Source: Rhizobium sp. (GTDB lineage: Bacteria; Pseudomonadota; Alphaproteobacteria; Rhizobiales; Rhizobiaceae). Taken from it: 64,000 nt of DNA. Below, one piece after another: positions 43,642 through 52,514 of this stretch (the stretch's first letter is position 1; every line of letters starts with the position of its first letter). Location of the stretch: NCBI GenBank assembly GCA_003527225.1, contig DPXQ01000110.1, positions 55,261 through 119,260 of the forward strand, written 5' to 3'. Both the position numbers and the translations under genes were made by a program. The notes under the pieces are model-generated. The model had not been told where the DNA came from and did not search any database. It worked only from the letters and a program-made list of their open reading frames with translations.

Positions 43642-44579
43642 GCCGGTTTTATCTGTCCCTCCACTTTTTCGCCCGCCATGGCCGTTATGTACTGGTGAGC
43701 GGGTTAGTTGTGGGCGTTGCCTTTCCGGCACTTGCCGCCCTGCTGCGGCCCCTGATCCCTGAAATGGTTGCGATCATGCTGTTCGTCGCAGCACTCCGGA
43801 TCGGTCCGGCCCAGGCATTTGGCCGCGTTGGCGAGATCCGCGCGTCTCTCGGCATGGTGGGCCTTTATCAGGTACTACTCCCCTGCGTCCTGGCACTGTC
43901 TTTCCTTCTCCTCGGTCTGAGCGGACCGCTCGCGACCGCGGCGGTGCTGGTCACCGCGGCCTCGCCGATTTCCGGCAGCCCCAATCTCACGCTCCTGACG
44001 GGCAACGATCCAGCCCCCGCCCTGCGGCTGCTGATTGCTGGCACCGCGCTTCTGCCGTTGACTGTGCTGCCGGCATTTGCATTGTGGCCGGCATTCGGCT
44101 CGGCCGGCAGCGTGATCTTCGCATCCCTCAAGCTGGTCTGCCTGATCGGCGTTTCGGCCGCACTCGCCTTCGCAATCCGGCATTTCCTGTTGCCGCAGCC
44201 ATCCGTGCGCACCCTTGCCGCCATCGACGGCTTTTCCGCGCTGGTGATGGCCATCGCCGTGATCGGCCTGATGTCGGCAATAGGCCCGGCTTTTGCCACC
44301 CGCCCGGGGGCGCTGATCGTGAGTCTGCTTGCCGCCTTCGCGGTGAATTTCGGCCTCCAGTTGCTGGCATTTTGCGCCATGCGCGCGCGCGGACCCTCAT
44401 CGGCCGTCGTCGCCTATGCGATCATTGCCGGCAACCGTAACGTCATGCTGTTTCTGACCGCGCTTCCGTCCGCCGTAACGGAACCATTGCTATTGTTCAT
44501 CGCCTGCTATCAGGTGCCGATGTACCTGACCCCCATCCTTCTCGGCAGGCTCTATGCGGCCGATCCACATCGACCGTAG
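43638..44579 (+). CDS. Bile acid:sodium symporter-like (BASS) membrane protein
   Basis: 313 residues from GTG 43638, overlapping the TauE stop; the longer frame from 43101 is a shadow of the TauE gene. Nine or ten membrane segments. TAASPISGSPNLTLLTGNDP resembles the discontinuous-helix region of BASS transporters, and AIIAGNRNVMLFLTALP the second one. It is a secondary transporter, direction unknown; last gene of the plus-strand operon. Family assignment is moderately sure because the sequence is divergent. Confidence 0.65.
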   Translation: MSRFYLSLHFFARHGRYVLVSGLVVGVAFPALAALLRPLIPEMVAIMLFVAALRIGPAQAFGRVGEIRASLGMVGLYQVLLPCVLALSFLLLGLSGPLATAAVLVTAASPISGSPNLTLLTGNDPAPALRLLIAGTALLPLTVLPAFALWPAFGSAGSVIFASLKLVCLIGVSAALAFAIRHFLLPQPSVRTLAAIDGFSALVMAIAVIGLMSAIGPAFATRPGALIVSLLAAFAVNFGLQLLAFCAMRARGPSSAVVAYAIIAGNRNVMLFLTALPSAVTEPLLLFIACYQVPMYLTPILLGRLYAADPHRP

Positions 44580-45031
44580 GACGAGATCGGAACTATTGTC
44601 CGATCGTACCTCCGGTCGCCTGCCGGTATCCTCTGAGCCACCCTGGTGTGCAACTCGCTATTCCGATACCGAGACCAAAGAGAATCCCGAATAGGCCTCG
44701 CAATCGGCGATAGCCAGCATAGCAGATCATCCGGGCGACTTGGCGCCGCGCTCCGGATGTCCGTTGATCCGCACGACCTCTCTGTCTCGAAGATTGCAGA
44801 ATGCATGGAGGACCGTCCTGGCACTCGCGAAACCAGTTGCGATGTTGGTGCGCCAGACTCCGATCAAGTGGCAAAGCTCCGAGGAGCGTCCTTTGTTGTA
44901 GAGACACGGAAGGTTCTGCCTTGCAGGGATGTGCGAGTCATCCACCTCTCCTGAGTGGGCGCCATCAGGGCGCCGAGCAGGCGTAGTACAGATGCAATCG
45001 GAAAGGGAACCCGCCTACCATTTCCAGAGCT
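44580..45031. other. Gap between converging operons, no supported gene
   Basis: About 450 bases. Minus frames at 44593-44907 and 44727-44945 are open but have no ribosome binding site and no recognisable domain. Lower GC and broken frames suggest decayed sequence. Confidence 0.4.
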
Positions 45032-47089
45032 CTATGCGGTTGCGCCCAGTTCGCGCCGTCGAGCTATCCCCTGGTTGGCCAGCACCGGCGCCGTTATGGC
45101 AAGCCCGACCAAGGACGAAATAAGCTCGGGCACGACGAACAGGATCGCCGCCGCGATCAGAAGGAGCTTCTCCCAGATCATGGTTCTGACAAGCAGAAAC
45201 CCTGACAGCGCGGAGCCGAGGCAGAAAATTCCGAGCACGCAACCGGTAAAGGCGACAGCGAACTTGGTCCAGGTAAAGTCGGCGGTCACCAGCAGCAACG
45301 AGGGCGAAAACACGAACACGAATGGCACGAGCACCTTGCCAAGCCCGAGGCGGAAGGCGGTATTGCCGGTCTTGAACGGATCCGCCCCGGCCATCCCCGC
45401 CGCCGCATAGGCTGCCAGCGCCACTGGCGGGGTGATGTCGGCGAGAACACCATAATAGAACACGAAGAAGTGTGCGACGATCGGCTCCACACCGAGCATG
45501 CCCAGCGTCGGGGCGGCAATGGTGGCCATGATGATGTAGTTGGCCGTCGTCGGAATCCCGCAACCCATCAGGATGCAGACAATGCCGGTCATGATCAGCG
45601 TGAACAGCAGCGTCAGGGTCGACGCACCGAACCAGGCGACTGGAACCATCGTGCCCACCCAGGCCGCCATTTCGGAAGCGGTCGTGGTAACGATATAGGA
45701 GATCTTGAAGCCGACCCCGGTAAGCGTCACGACGCCGACGATGATGCCGACCGTGGCGGCCGCAGCGCCGACGGCAAGCGCATATTTTGCTCCGTCGCGC
45801 AGACCTTCGAGAATATCGGTCACGGACATCCTGCGGCTCGGGTTCAACAGACCGACGGCAATGCACAGCGTAATGCCCCAGAATGCCGCCAGATAGGGCG
45901 TATAGCCCGAAAGCAGGATGCCAATCAGGGCGACCAGCGGGATGACGGTCGGCCAGTCGCGCTTGAACGCCTGTTTCAAATCCGGCATTTCCTCCGGCGT
46001 CATGCCGCGCAAACCTTCCCGCTTGGCCTCGAAATGCACCTGCACCAACACGCCAAAAAAATGCATGAATGCCGGTACGATCGCCGCCAGGATGATCGTG
46101 GTGTAGGGCAGGTTGAGAAATTCAATCATCAGGAAGGCCGCCGCCCCCATGATCGGCGGCGTGATCTGGCCGCCAGTCGAGGATGCGGATTCGACGGCGG
46201 CGGCAAAGGTGCGCTTATAGCCAAGCCGGATCATCGCCGGAATGGTCAGCGAGCCGACTGTCACCGTATTGGCCACCGATGAACCTGAAATCATCCCGAA
46301 CAGAGCCGAACCGAAGATCGAGATCTTGGCGGGTCCACCGGCATAGCGCCCGGCGACCCAGGCGGCACAGTCGAGAAACAGCTGTCCGAGGCCGATGCGA
46401 GTGGCGAACACGCCGAAAAGAACGAAATGGAACACATAGGTGGCAACGACGCCGAGCGCGATTCCGTAAATACCCTGGCTGGTCAGGTAAAGATGGTTGA
46501 TCAACTGTGAGATGGTGGCGCCCGGATGCACGAGGATACCGGGCATGTACGGCCCGGAAAGCGCGTAGGTCATGAACAGGACTGCAATAATCGGCAGCGG
46601 CCAGCCGACCGAACGACGGGTGGCTTCCAGCAGCACCACCACGAGCAGTCCACCTAGCACGACGTCGGTGGAAGTCGGATTGCCGACCCGGAATGCCAGA
46701 TCGTCCAGCGGGATCAGCGGTACATGCATGACCGCGATGATCGCCCCCAGTGCCAAGGCCCAGTCGATCAGGGAAATACCCAGCGGTCGCAGTAGTCCGG
46801 ACGCGGAGGGTTCGGTATAGCTGGCACGATTGACCGGAAAGACCAGGAAGATCAGTCCCAGAACGAAGGACAGATGTATGCCGCGATGCAGCACTTCCGA
46901 CAGCAGACCGAAGCCGGCGGTATAGTAATGGAATAGTGACAGCAGGATCAGCAGTCCGCCGACCAGCTTGGCGGCGAGAGGCACCAGCGGGCGGAAACGG
47001 ATCTCGGCGTCGAATTGTTCTTCCAGCGCCCGCGCGTTAGCCTCGTCCAGTTCCATAGCGGACACTCTGCCCGTGCCGTTTGGTGTCAT
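45032..47089 (-). CDS. Fused TRAP transporter permease (4TM/12TM, TAXI type)
   Basis: 685 residues, the length of DctQ-DctM fusions of the TAXI subfamily. The N-terminal cytoplasmic 40 residues precede a four-segment DctQ-like part, then the DctM-like part with FGMISGSSVANTVTVGSLTI, ESASSTGGQITPPIMGAAAF, CGIPTTANYIIMATIAAPTL and a C-terminal FVFYYGVLADITPPVALAAY. The start at 47089 has GAGGGG upstream; ATG 47056 is the alternative. It pairs with the TAXI binding protein encoded 88 bases upstream on the same strand. Confidence 0.93.
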   Translation of the reverse strand: MTPNGTGRVSAMELDEANARALEEQFDAEIRFRPLVPLAAKLVGGLLILLSLFHYYTAGFGLLSEVLHRGIHLSFVLGLIFLVFPVNRASYTEPSASGLLRPLGISLIDWALALGAIIAVMHVPLIPLDDLAFRVGNPTSTDVVLGGLLVVVLLEATRRSVGWPLPIIAVLFMTYALSGPYMPGILVHPGATISQLINHLYLTSQGIYGIALGVVATYVFHFVLFGVFATRIGLGQLFLDCAAWVAGRYAGGPAKISIFGSALFGMISGSSVANTVTVGSLTIPAMIRLGYKRTFAAAVESASSTGGQITPPIMGAAAFLMIEFLNLPYTTIILAAIVPAFMHFFGVLVQVHFEAKREGLRGMTPEEMPDLKQAFKRDWPTVIPLVALIGILLSGYTPYLAAFWGITLCIAVGLLNPSRRMSVTDILEGLRDGAKYALAVGAAAATVGIIVGVVTLTGVGFKISYIVTTTASEMAAWVGTMVPVAWFGASTLTLLFTLIMTGIVCILMGCGIPTTANYIIMATIAAPTLGMLGVEPIVAHFFVFYYGVLADITPPVALAAYAAAGMAGADPFKTGNTAFRLGLGKVLVPFVFVFSPSLLLVTADFTWTKFAVAFTGCVLGIFCLGSALSGFLLVRTMIWEKLLLIAAAILFVVPELISSLVGLAITAPVLANQGIARRRELGATA

Positions 47090-47177
47090 CGCCGTCTACC
47101 CCTCGATAATCTTCATCAAACGCAATGCGGCGGCCCGCAATGCCGGCCGCCGCACCGCTGATCGAAATGCCTGCGGG

Positions 47178-48161
47178 TTATTTCAGGACACCGGCTTCCT
47201 TGTAGAAGCGATCGGCGCCCGAATGCAGCGGAATGCCCAGGCTGGTGGTGGCATTCTGCAACGTGATCATTTTTCCTTTGGCATGGCCAGCGTCAAGGGC
47301 CGCCCGCGTGGCATCGTTCCACAGGACCTTGGTGATGTTGTAGACAAGGTCTTCGGACTGCTTAGCGCTGGTCACCCACTGCGCGGCAACCGAAATGGTT
47401 GGGGTCGCGCCGACATCCGCGTAGGTATCGGCGGGAACCGTGTCCTTCGAAAAGAAGCTGTATTCGGCGAGCATTTTGTCGACCTCGGGGCCCTCGATCG
47501 GCACGAGCGAGATGCCGCTGGACGTGGCAAGCTCTGAAATCGCGCCGGCCGGATAGCCGCCCACGAAGAAATAGGCATCGAGGCCGCCGTCACGCAGCCG
47601 GTCTCCTGCGGGTCCCGGCTTCATGTGCTCCGCCTGGATGTCCGATTCGCTCAGGCCAAAGGCGGCCAATACGATGCGGGCGTCGACGATGGTGCCGGAT
47701 CCAGGCTCGTCAATCGAGACGCGCTTGCCCTTCAGATCTGCTACCGACGTGATCCCGGCATCCTTGCGGGCCACCAGGTGAATGGTTTCCGGGTAGAGCG
47801 TGCCGATAAGGCGAAGATCCTCGACCTTGCCCTTGCCGTCATAGAGGCCGGTACCGCTATAGGCCCAGTAAGCGACGTCGGACTGAGTAAAGCCCGATTC
47901 CATAGATCCACCCTGGATGGCGTTAATATTGGCGACCGAGCCGTTGGATGCAACCGCGGTGGAGACGAGGCCGAGCACGCCCTTGTCGCCGGCGCCGGAG
48001 ATCGCGTTGGCGATCAGACCACCGATGGGATAATAGGTGCCCGCCGTTCCACCTGTCCCTATCCGAAAGAAGGCGGGCGTCTGCGCGACTGCCAGGCTGA
48101 TGCCCAGAGCAAGCGTGCCGATCGCCACACCGATTGCGAAAGATCGCCTTTTAAAGATCAT
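47178..48161 (-). CDS. TAXI-family TRAP solute-binding protein
   Basis: 327 residues from ATG 48161, with AGGAGAAAGGGA upstream; an in-frame extension to 48728 is spurious. The signal peptide has the basic MIFKRRS, a hydrophobic core, and cleavage near residue 27 (AVAQ). The mature start FFRIGTGGTAGTYYPIGGLI is the TAXI signature, and LKGKRVSIDEPGSGTIVDAR is the ligand-cleft segment. It delivers an unknown substrate, glutamate-like in characterised cases, to the fused permease. Confidence 0.93.
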   Translation of the reverse strand: MIFKRRSFAIGVAIGTLALGISLAVAQTPAFFRIGTGGTAGTYYPIGGLIANAISGAGDKGVLGLVSTAVASNGSVANINAIQGGSMESGFTQSDVAYWAYSGTGLYDGKGKVEDLRLIGTLYPETIHLVARKDAGITSVADLKGKRVSIDEPGSGTIVDARIVLAAFGLSESDIQAEHMKPGPAGDRLRDGGLDAYFFVGGYPAGAISELATSSGISLVPIEGPEVDKMLAEYSFFSKDTVPADTYADVGATPTISVAAQWVTSAKQSEDLVYNITKVLWNDATRAALDAGHAKGKMITLQNATTSLGIPLHSGADRFYKEAGVLK

Positions 48162-48472
48162 GATGTTCCCTTTCTCCTGTTTTACGCAACATGGAGAAAA
48201 AAAGCCGGCATTGTCAACCGGAAGGGCAGCGCCAGCACGGCGCGTTCCGTATGAGCCGCCCGGATGGGGGTGCCGTTGACATGCTGACCAGCGGTTCATC
48301 GGTCTCAGCCCGAAGCGGGAAGTCTCTTCTCTCCACTGATTGGTGAAGTGATCGTTGTTCATGGGCCGATCCTTTACCCGGGTGAACGAAGCGGTTGCCG
48401 TGCGCAGTATTGCCGTAGCATCGTGGACTGCGGCAGGTATTTCGCGCATGGCTGCACCTCCCGCAAAGCGTC

Positions 48473-49189
48473 GTGTTTCAGACGGCCCACTCCTTCCACG
48501 GCAGTTTTTCCGCTTTGCCAATCCGAGATCGACAAGGAACGCTGCGCGGAAGCGCAGGGACGCTCTCCAGAAGCTCTGCGCGGCCAGACCCCGGCTGCGA
48601 GCCCAATTCGAGCGTGGCAATCGCAAAGATGCCTGAGGAGCGCACCCGTGGTGCCCTCCAGATGCCGGCCTTCGAAGGTCTGGTGCGCACCGAACGCAAC
48701 CGCGGGGCCTTTGTCTCCCATCCCACACCGGAGGAGGCGCGGCAGGTCTTCGCCTAACGTCGCCTCATCGAGCCCGGACTCATCGCTGCCGCCATCAAGC
48801 GGATCACGCCTGAAGACATCGAGGCGTTCCGCAAGCAGATGGAGGAGGAGGGCCGCTTCATGAACGAGCGGGGGCCGGTCATGCGGCGCGCCGAGATCAA
48901 GGCGTCGGGCGACTTCCATCTGATGCTGGCGTCCACTGCCGGCAATGCCATCCTGCAGCGTTTCATGTGCGAGCTGATCACACGCTCATCGCTTGTCATT
49001 GCGCTCTATGGGCGATCGGGCGTATCGAGCTGCGGCCACAGCGAGCATGCCGCTCTTCTCGACGCTCTCGAAAAAGGCGATGAGAAACGCGCCACGGACC
49101 TAGAGCTCCATCACATCGACCATATCGAGGCCGACCTTGACCTCCAGGTCAAGGACGAGATGATCCTCAAGGATGCGCTAGATCTCTAA
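48473..49189 (+). pseudogene. Inactivated GntR/FCD regulator
   Basis: One plus frame reads a decayed winged-helix region (TRGALQMPAFEGLVRTERNR, then GAFVSHPTPEEARQVFA), a TAA stop at 48755-48757, and then directly RRLIEPGLIAAAIKRITPED and an intact FCD domain (ASGDFHLMLASTAGNAILQR ... CGHSEHAALLDALEKGDEKR). The stop is where GAA or a similar codon is expected, so one nonsense mutation splits the gene. The first 60 residues are also degraded. Between 48162 and 48472 I see no intact gene. Confidence 0.75.
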
Positions 49190-49230
49190 GGCCTGCCCCA
49201 GAGCGCTCCTTTCCAGTGCCGTTCTGGGTC

Positions 49231-49256
49231 TTTGACACCCGTGTCAATGTCAAAGG
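49231..49256. promoter_or_regulatory. Nested palindrome upstream of traF
   Basis: TTGACAC-CC-GTGTCAA (49233-49248) sits inside a second pair, CTTTGACA (49231-49238) and TGTCAAAG (49249-49256). It is operator-like and contains a -35-like TTGACA. It follows the GntR pseudogene and precedes the traF leader. Confidence 0.4.
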
Positions 49257-49299
49257 GATTCTCATTGGGCACTCGCGGATCTCGATACGGGCCCTAAGG

Positions 49300-49328
49300 C
49301 CACTCGCAGAAATGCCAGTTGTCGATGC
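49300..49328. repeat. Second copy of the traC/traA intergenic 29-bp element
   Basis: These 29 bases match 25 of 29 positions with 22207-22235. The changes break part of the second palindrome arm (ACTCGCA / TGCCAGT). A further ACTCGC half-site lies 31 bases upstream at 49271. It is placed about 35 bases before the first possible traF start. Confidence 0.5.
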
Positions 49329-49361
49329 GCGGCCAATCACTATCGTCCCTGCTCGTCGGTT

Positions 49362-50027
49362 GTGATCCCCATCCTCAGTGCGTTTGGATTGCCAGATCGT
49401 TGGGAGACGGCTCACCGCAGCCGGTCAGTTCGCATTCGGTTTTGTCGCCCAATACTTCGGTTCAGGAAAAGGAAGTGTGTTCTGAAGCCTGACGGTCGAA
49501 AAACTGGCAACTTGGCTCAGCAGATCGGGTGGGCCCTGGCGTTCCTGATAGCCGTGACGGGGTTGGCCTGGATGGCTGGCCTTCGCGTCAATGTAACTCC
49601 GAGCGAACCGCTGGGGCTCTGGCGGATCGAGCCGATCGCTCGCCGCCCCGCAGTAGGTGATCTGGTCTTCATTTGCCCGCCGGACACGGTGGCGATCCGT
49701 GCGGCACTGGCCCGCGGCTATCTTCGCCGCGGCTCGTGTGCCGGTGGCTTTGCCCCCCTCATCAAGACCGTTATCGCAACCGGCGGACAGCGCGTCACGA
49801 TAGACCGAAATGTGCGAGTGGATGGTCACGTCATTCCGGCTTCCTTCACGCGGCCAGGAGACGGAAGAGGCAGGGTGCTCACGGCCCATGGTGGTGGCAC
49901 GATTCCTCCGGACGATATTTTTCTGCTTTCGAGCTTCGTCCAATCCTTCGATTCGCGGTATTTTGGTCCGGTCCCCGCCACGGGTGTTCTCGGCCTGGCC
50001 CGAAAAGTGTTGACCTATGCGCCTTAG
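49362..50027 (+). CDS. traF: Conjugative transfer signal peptidase TraF
   Basis: 221 residues from GTG 49362; a shorter start near the TTG at about 49513 would give 171 residues, nearer to Ti TraF (about 176-190). The single membrane segment (ALAFLIAVTGLAWMAGL) precedes the peptidase motif RVNVTPSEPLGLWRI with the catalytic Ser, and the Lys of PLIKTVIATGGQRV completes a S26-type dyad. A closing FDSRYFGPVPATGVLGLARK is typical. It matures or cyclises pilin and is a member of the traAFB(H) operon. It overlaps traB by 11 bases. Confidence 0.9.
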   Translation: MIPILSAFGLPDRWETAHRSRSVRIRFCRPILRFRKRKCVLKPDGRKTGNLAQQIGWALAFLIAVTGLAWMAGLRVNVTPSEPLGLWRIEPIARRPAVGDLVFICPPDTVAIRAALARGYLRRGSCAGGFAPLIKTVIATGGQRVTIDRNVRVDGHVIPASFTRPGDGRGRVLTAHGGGTIPPDDIFLLSSFVQSFDSRYFGPVPATGVLGLARKVLTYAP

Positions 50028-51183
50028 CTCGTTGGCTCCAGCCGTTTTGGTAGCGGCGTCGGTTGCGAGCGGATGGATCGGCTGGAGCGGCGTACCTGAG
50101 CTTCTGCCGTTCACGTTGCTATTTCCGCTTGTTTGGTCGTTGGCGGCGACGAGGGTCGCCGCTATGCTGGTTTCGGCCGGCTATTTTCTGGCCGCAACGC
50201 GCAACTTGCCACAGGCTGTCGCGATCTTTTACGCAACCGATATATGGCCAGGGTTGGCGTTGTGGCTGGTCGCATCTCTGGCCTTTGTAAGCGTGTATAC
50301 GGTGCTCTGGACGGGGAAGGGGGAGCTTGGTCATGCTACGAGGTATCTTATCGCCAGCCTGCTCATGGCGCTGCCTCCATTCGGGATTGTCGGTTGGGCG
50401 CACCCGATCACTGCAGCGGGCGCTCTCTTCCCCGGCTGCGGCTGGTTCGGACTTGGAGCGACAGCAGCCGGGCAGATGATGTTAACGACGCGATGGCGGC
50501 TAGCTGTGGTCGTGGCTCTGGGCGTTTCGTCGGTGTGGTCCGCCTCAACCTGGACGCCATTGACAGTGCCTGAGGGTTGGCATGCTATGGATCTGGAATT
50601 GGGATCGAGCCTCGGTCGGGATGCCAGTCTTCAGCGACAGCGGAATTTGCTTTCGACCATCCGCACGAAAACATCGGGCACGGCTCAAATAGTCGTCCTG
50701 CCTGAAAGCGCATTCGGATTCTGGACGCCGACTGTAGAGCGTTTCTGGCAAGATGGACTCCAAGGTTCGCGCATAACCGTGATCGCAGGCGCGGTGGAAG
50801 TAAACTCTTTCGGTTACGACAATATCATGGTCGCGATGGCGGAGAACCGACCCAGTATTGTCTATCGACAGCGTGTGCCGGTTCCCGGCGCGATGTGGCA
50901 GCCCTGGCGCGTCTGGTTGGGGGAAACCGGTGGTGCAACGGCCTCCTTCTTTCGCAACCCCTATGTGGATCTTCCTGGTCACAGGGTGGCAACGCTCATC
51001 TGTTACGAGCAGCTCATCGTCTGGCCGATCCTGCAGTCAATGTACCGTTCCCCAGACATTGTTGTCGCTATTGGCAACGGCTGGTGGACGGGCGGAACGC
51101 CGATCATTTCTATTCAACAGGCTAGCGCGCGATCGTGGGCGCGTCTGTTCAACAAGCCTCTGATCTCGGCCTTCAACAGATGA
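50017..51183 (+). CDS. traB: Conjugal transfer protein TraB (Ti type, nitrilase-like domain)
   Basis: 388 residues. The first 170 contain five or six membrane segments. The C-terminal 200 resemble the apolipoprotein N-acyltransferase/nitrilase fold, with VVLPESAFGFW (Glu), a Lys/Arg region near VYRQRVPVP, and LICYEQLIVWP with the catalytic-type Cys. Ti TraB helps transfer efficiency, but its biochemistry is not settled. It is coupled to traF by overlap. The traH gene that usually follows is not found; 51184-51429 holds no recognisable gene. Confidence 0.9.
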   Translation: MRLSSLAPAVLVAASVASGWIGWSGVPELLPFTLLFPLVWSLAATRVAAMLVSAGYFLAATRNLPQAVAIFYATDIWPGLALWLVASLAFVSVYTVLWTGKGELGHATRYLIASLLMALPPFGIVGWAHPITAAGALFPGCGWFGLGATAAGQMMLTTRWRLAVVVALGVSSVWSASTWTPLTVPEGWHAMDLELGSSLGRDASLQRQRNLLSTIRTKTSGTAQIVVLPESAFGFWTPTVERFWQDGLQGSRITVIAGAVEVNSFGYDNIMVAMAENRPSIVYRQRVPVPGAMWQPWRVWLGETGGATASFFRNPYVDLPGHRVATLICYEQLIVWPILQSMYRSPDIVVAIGNGWWTGGTPIISIQQASARSWARLFNKPLISAFNR

Positions 51184-51429
51184 TTGCCGCCGGCGTGTGA
51201 GTTTATGGCGGATCGCGACTTGCAGACTTTTAGAGCCTAACCCGTGCGCCTGATCTGGATGCCTGTCGGGCTGCCGCTTTCCGGACTGCCGCAACAGGCC
51301 AGCACTCTTCTATCGGCGGCACTGGCCGCGGAAGACGTCGTCCGAGCATTCTAGATGTTCTAAATGGCAATCAAGTCCATCAGAGTTCACGAATGCTGGC
51401 CGAATCCGGTCGAACAAATATATTGCCTT

Positions 51430-52506
51430 CTATTGTGAAAGCATCGGCTCAAGGAACTCCCTTGACAGCAATGTTTCTGTATCGATGCGATGGTGTGCAA
51501 CAGCGCCTTGGGGTGCTATTTCTCCCCGATGCAGCATCGACAGCAGTGTCGCGGCATAACCGGTCGCAACGGAAGTCAGGGCGTTGAACGGCCCGAGGCT
51601 CCGGTTCGGCGAAAAGCGATGGCAGATTGTGCGCTCGGTCGGCTGGCGACCTCGATAGCCGCGAGCCGTCACGACCAGGAGCAGCACGTCGTCCTCAATC
51701 ACCGGCAATCCGTTGTAGAGCAGCGATCGCAGCATGTCGCGACGATTGCGAAGCCCGAGATCATCGAGCAGGAAGCGCATGTACTCGAGATGTCCGGGAT
51801 AGCGGATCGTCTTGAACGTCACGTTCTTCGGGGCGGATTCGGAGAAGATCGACAGATCCTCGACACCTCCCGACGTGACGAATTCCTCGTAGTTCACGCC
51901 ATCGATACTCAATTGGCCGTACTCCTCGAGCGGCGACACGCTGACCGACTTGCCGTCGCGGATCGCGGCGCTTGGCCGGGTATATTCGTCGATCAGGCCG
52001 TCGACATTCCAGATCTGGCCGTAGCCGAGCCGGTTGGTCGGATAGCGAGGGATGGCCCCGACACGGATGGTGAGATCCGTCACGGGGGAGAAAGCGCTCA
52101 GAAGTCCGTAGGCGACATTGCCGATCAATCCCGGTGAAACGCCGCATCCGTTGAAGACGGCACGGTGCTCGGCGAGTGGTGCGAGGATCGCCCGCGTTCC
52201 CGGCCGGGCGCATGAAAAGTCCAGGTAGTGTACCTTCGCCTGAACTGCCGCCTGCGCCACTTCATTCACGGCCCTTTCAGGCACTGCCGCGACTGCGACA
52301 TCCTGGCCGGAGAGCAGGCCCTGCAACTCGTCGCCGTGGCCAAAGGCATGCAGTGTCGCCTTGATGTTCATCTTGCGCAGGCGATCAAGCGCCTCCTCCG
52401 ACCGGTCGACGACCTGCACGGAAAAGTCCTCGCTCGCCGACAGCGCCGTGGCGAGCGCGATGCCGATTTCGCCTGCACCAAATATACTGACCTTCAGTTT
52501 CACCAT
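51430..52506 (-). CDS. Saccharopine dehydrogenase-like / lysine 6-dehydrogenase-like oxidoreductase
   Basis: 358 residues. The N-terminal Rossmann fold has KVSIFGAGEIGIALATALSA (GxGxxG), an acidic DRSEEALDRLR after strand 2 favouring NAD, and FNGCGVSPGLIGNVA typical of the saccharopine dehydrogenase/Lys6DH group. The C-terminal domain has TIRYPGHLEYMRFLLDDLGL, also found in lysine-epsilon dehydrogenases. It would interconvert an amino acid and a semialdehyde or imine. Last gene of the minus catabolic operon, 8 bases after the ABC ATPase. Confidence 0.85.
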   Translation of the reverse strand: MVKLKVSIFGAGEIGIALATALSASEDFSVQVVDRSEEALDRLRKMNIKATLHAFGHGDELQGLLSGQDVAVAAVPERAVNEVAQAAVQAKVHYLDFSCARPGTRAILAPLAEHRAVFNGCGVSPGLIGNVAYGLLSAFSPVTDLTIRVGAIPRYPTNRLGYGQIWNVDGLIDEYTRPSAAIRDGKSVSVSPLEEYGQLSIDGVNYEEFVTSGGVEDLSIFSESAPKNVTFKTIRYPGHLEYMRFLLDDLGLRNRRDMLRSLLYNGLPVIEDDVLLLVVTARGYRGRQPTERTICHRFSPNRSLGPFNALTSVATGYAATLLSMLHRGEIAPQGAVAHHRIDTETLLSREFLEPMLSQ

Positions 52507-52514
52507 GATGATGC

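Noticed and set aside
43101..44579. 492-residue form of the BASS-like protein
   Set aside because: The first 179 residues are a frame shadow of the TauE gene; GTG 43638 overlapping the TauE stop gives a normal membrane protein.
47178..48728. 516-residue form of the TAXI binding protein
   Set aside because: The extension upstream of 48161 is Arg-rich and lies before a clear signal peptide with its own strong ribosome binding site.
51241..51353. Short frame after traB as a traH remnant
   Set aside because: The roughly 37 codons do not resemble TraH as I know it, and there is no ribosome binding site.
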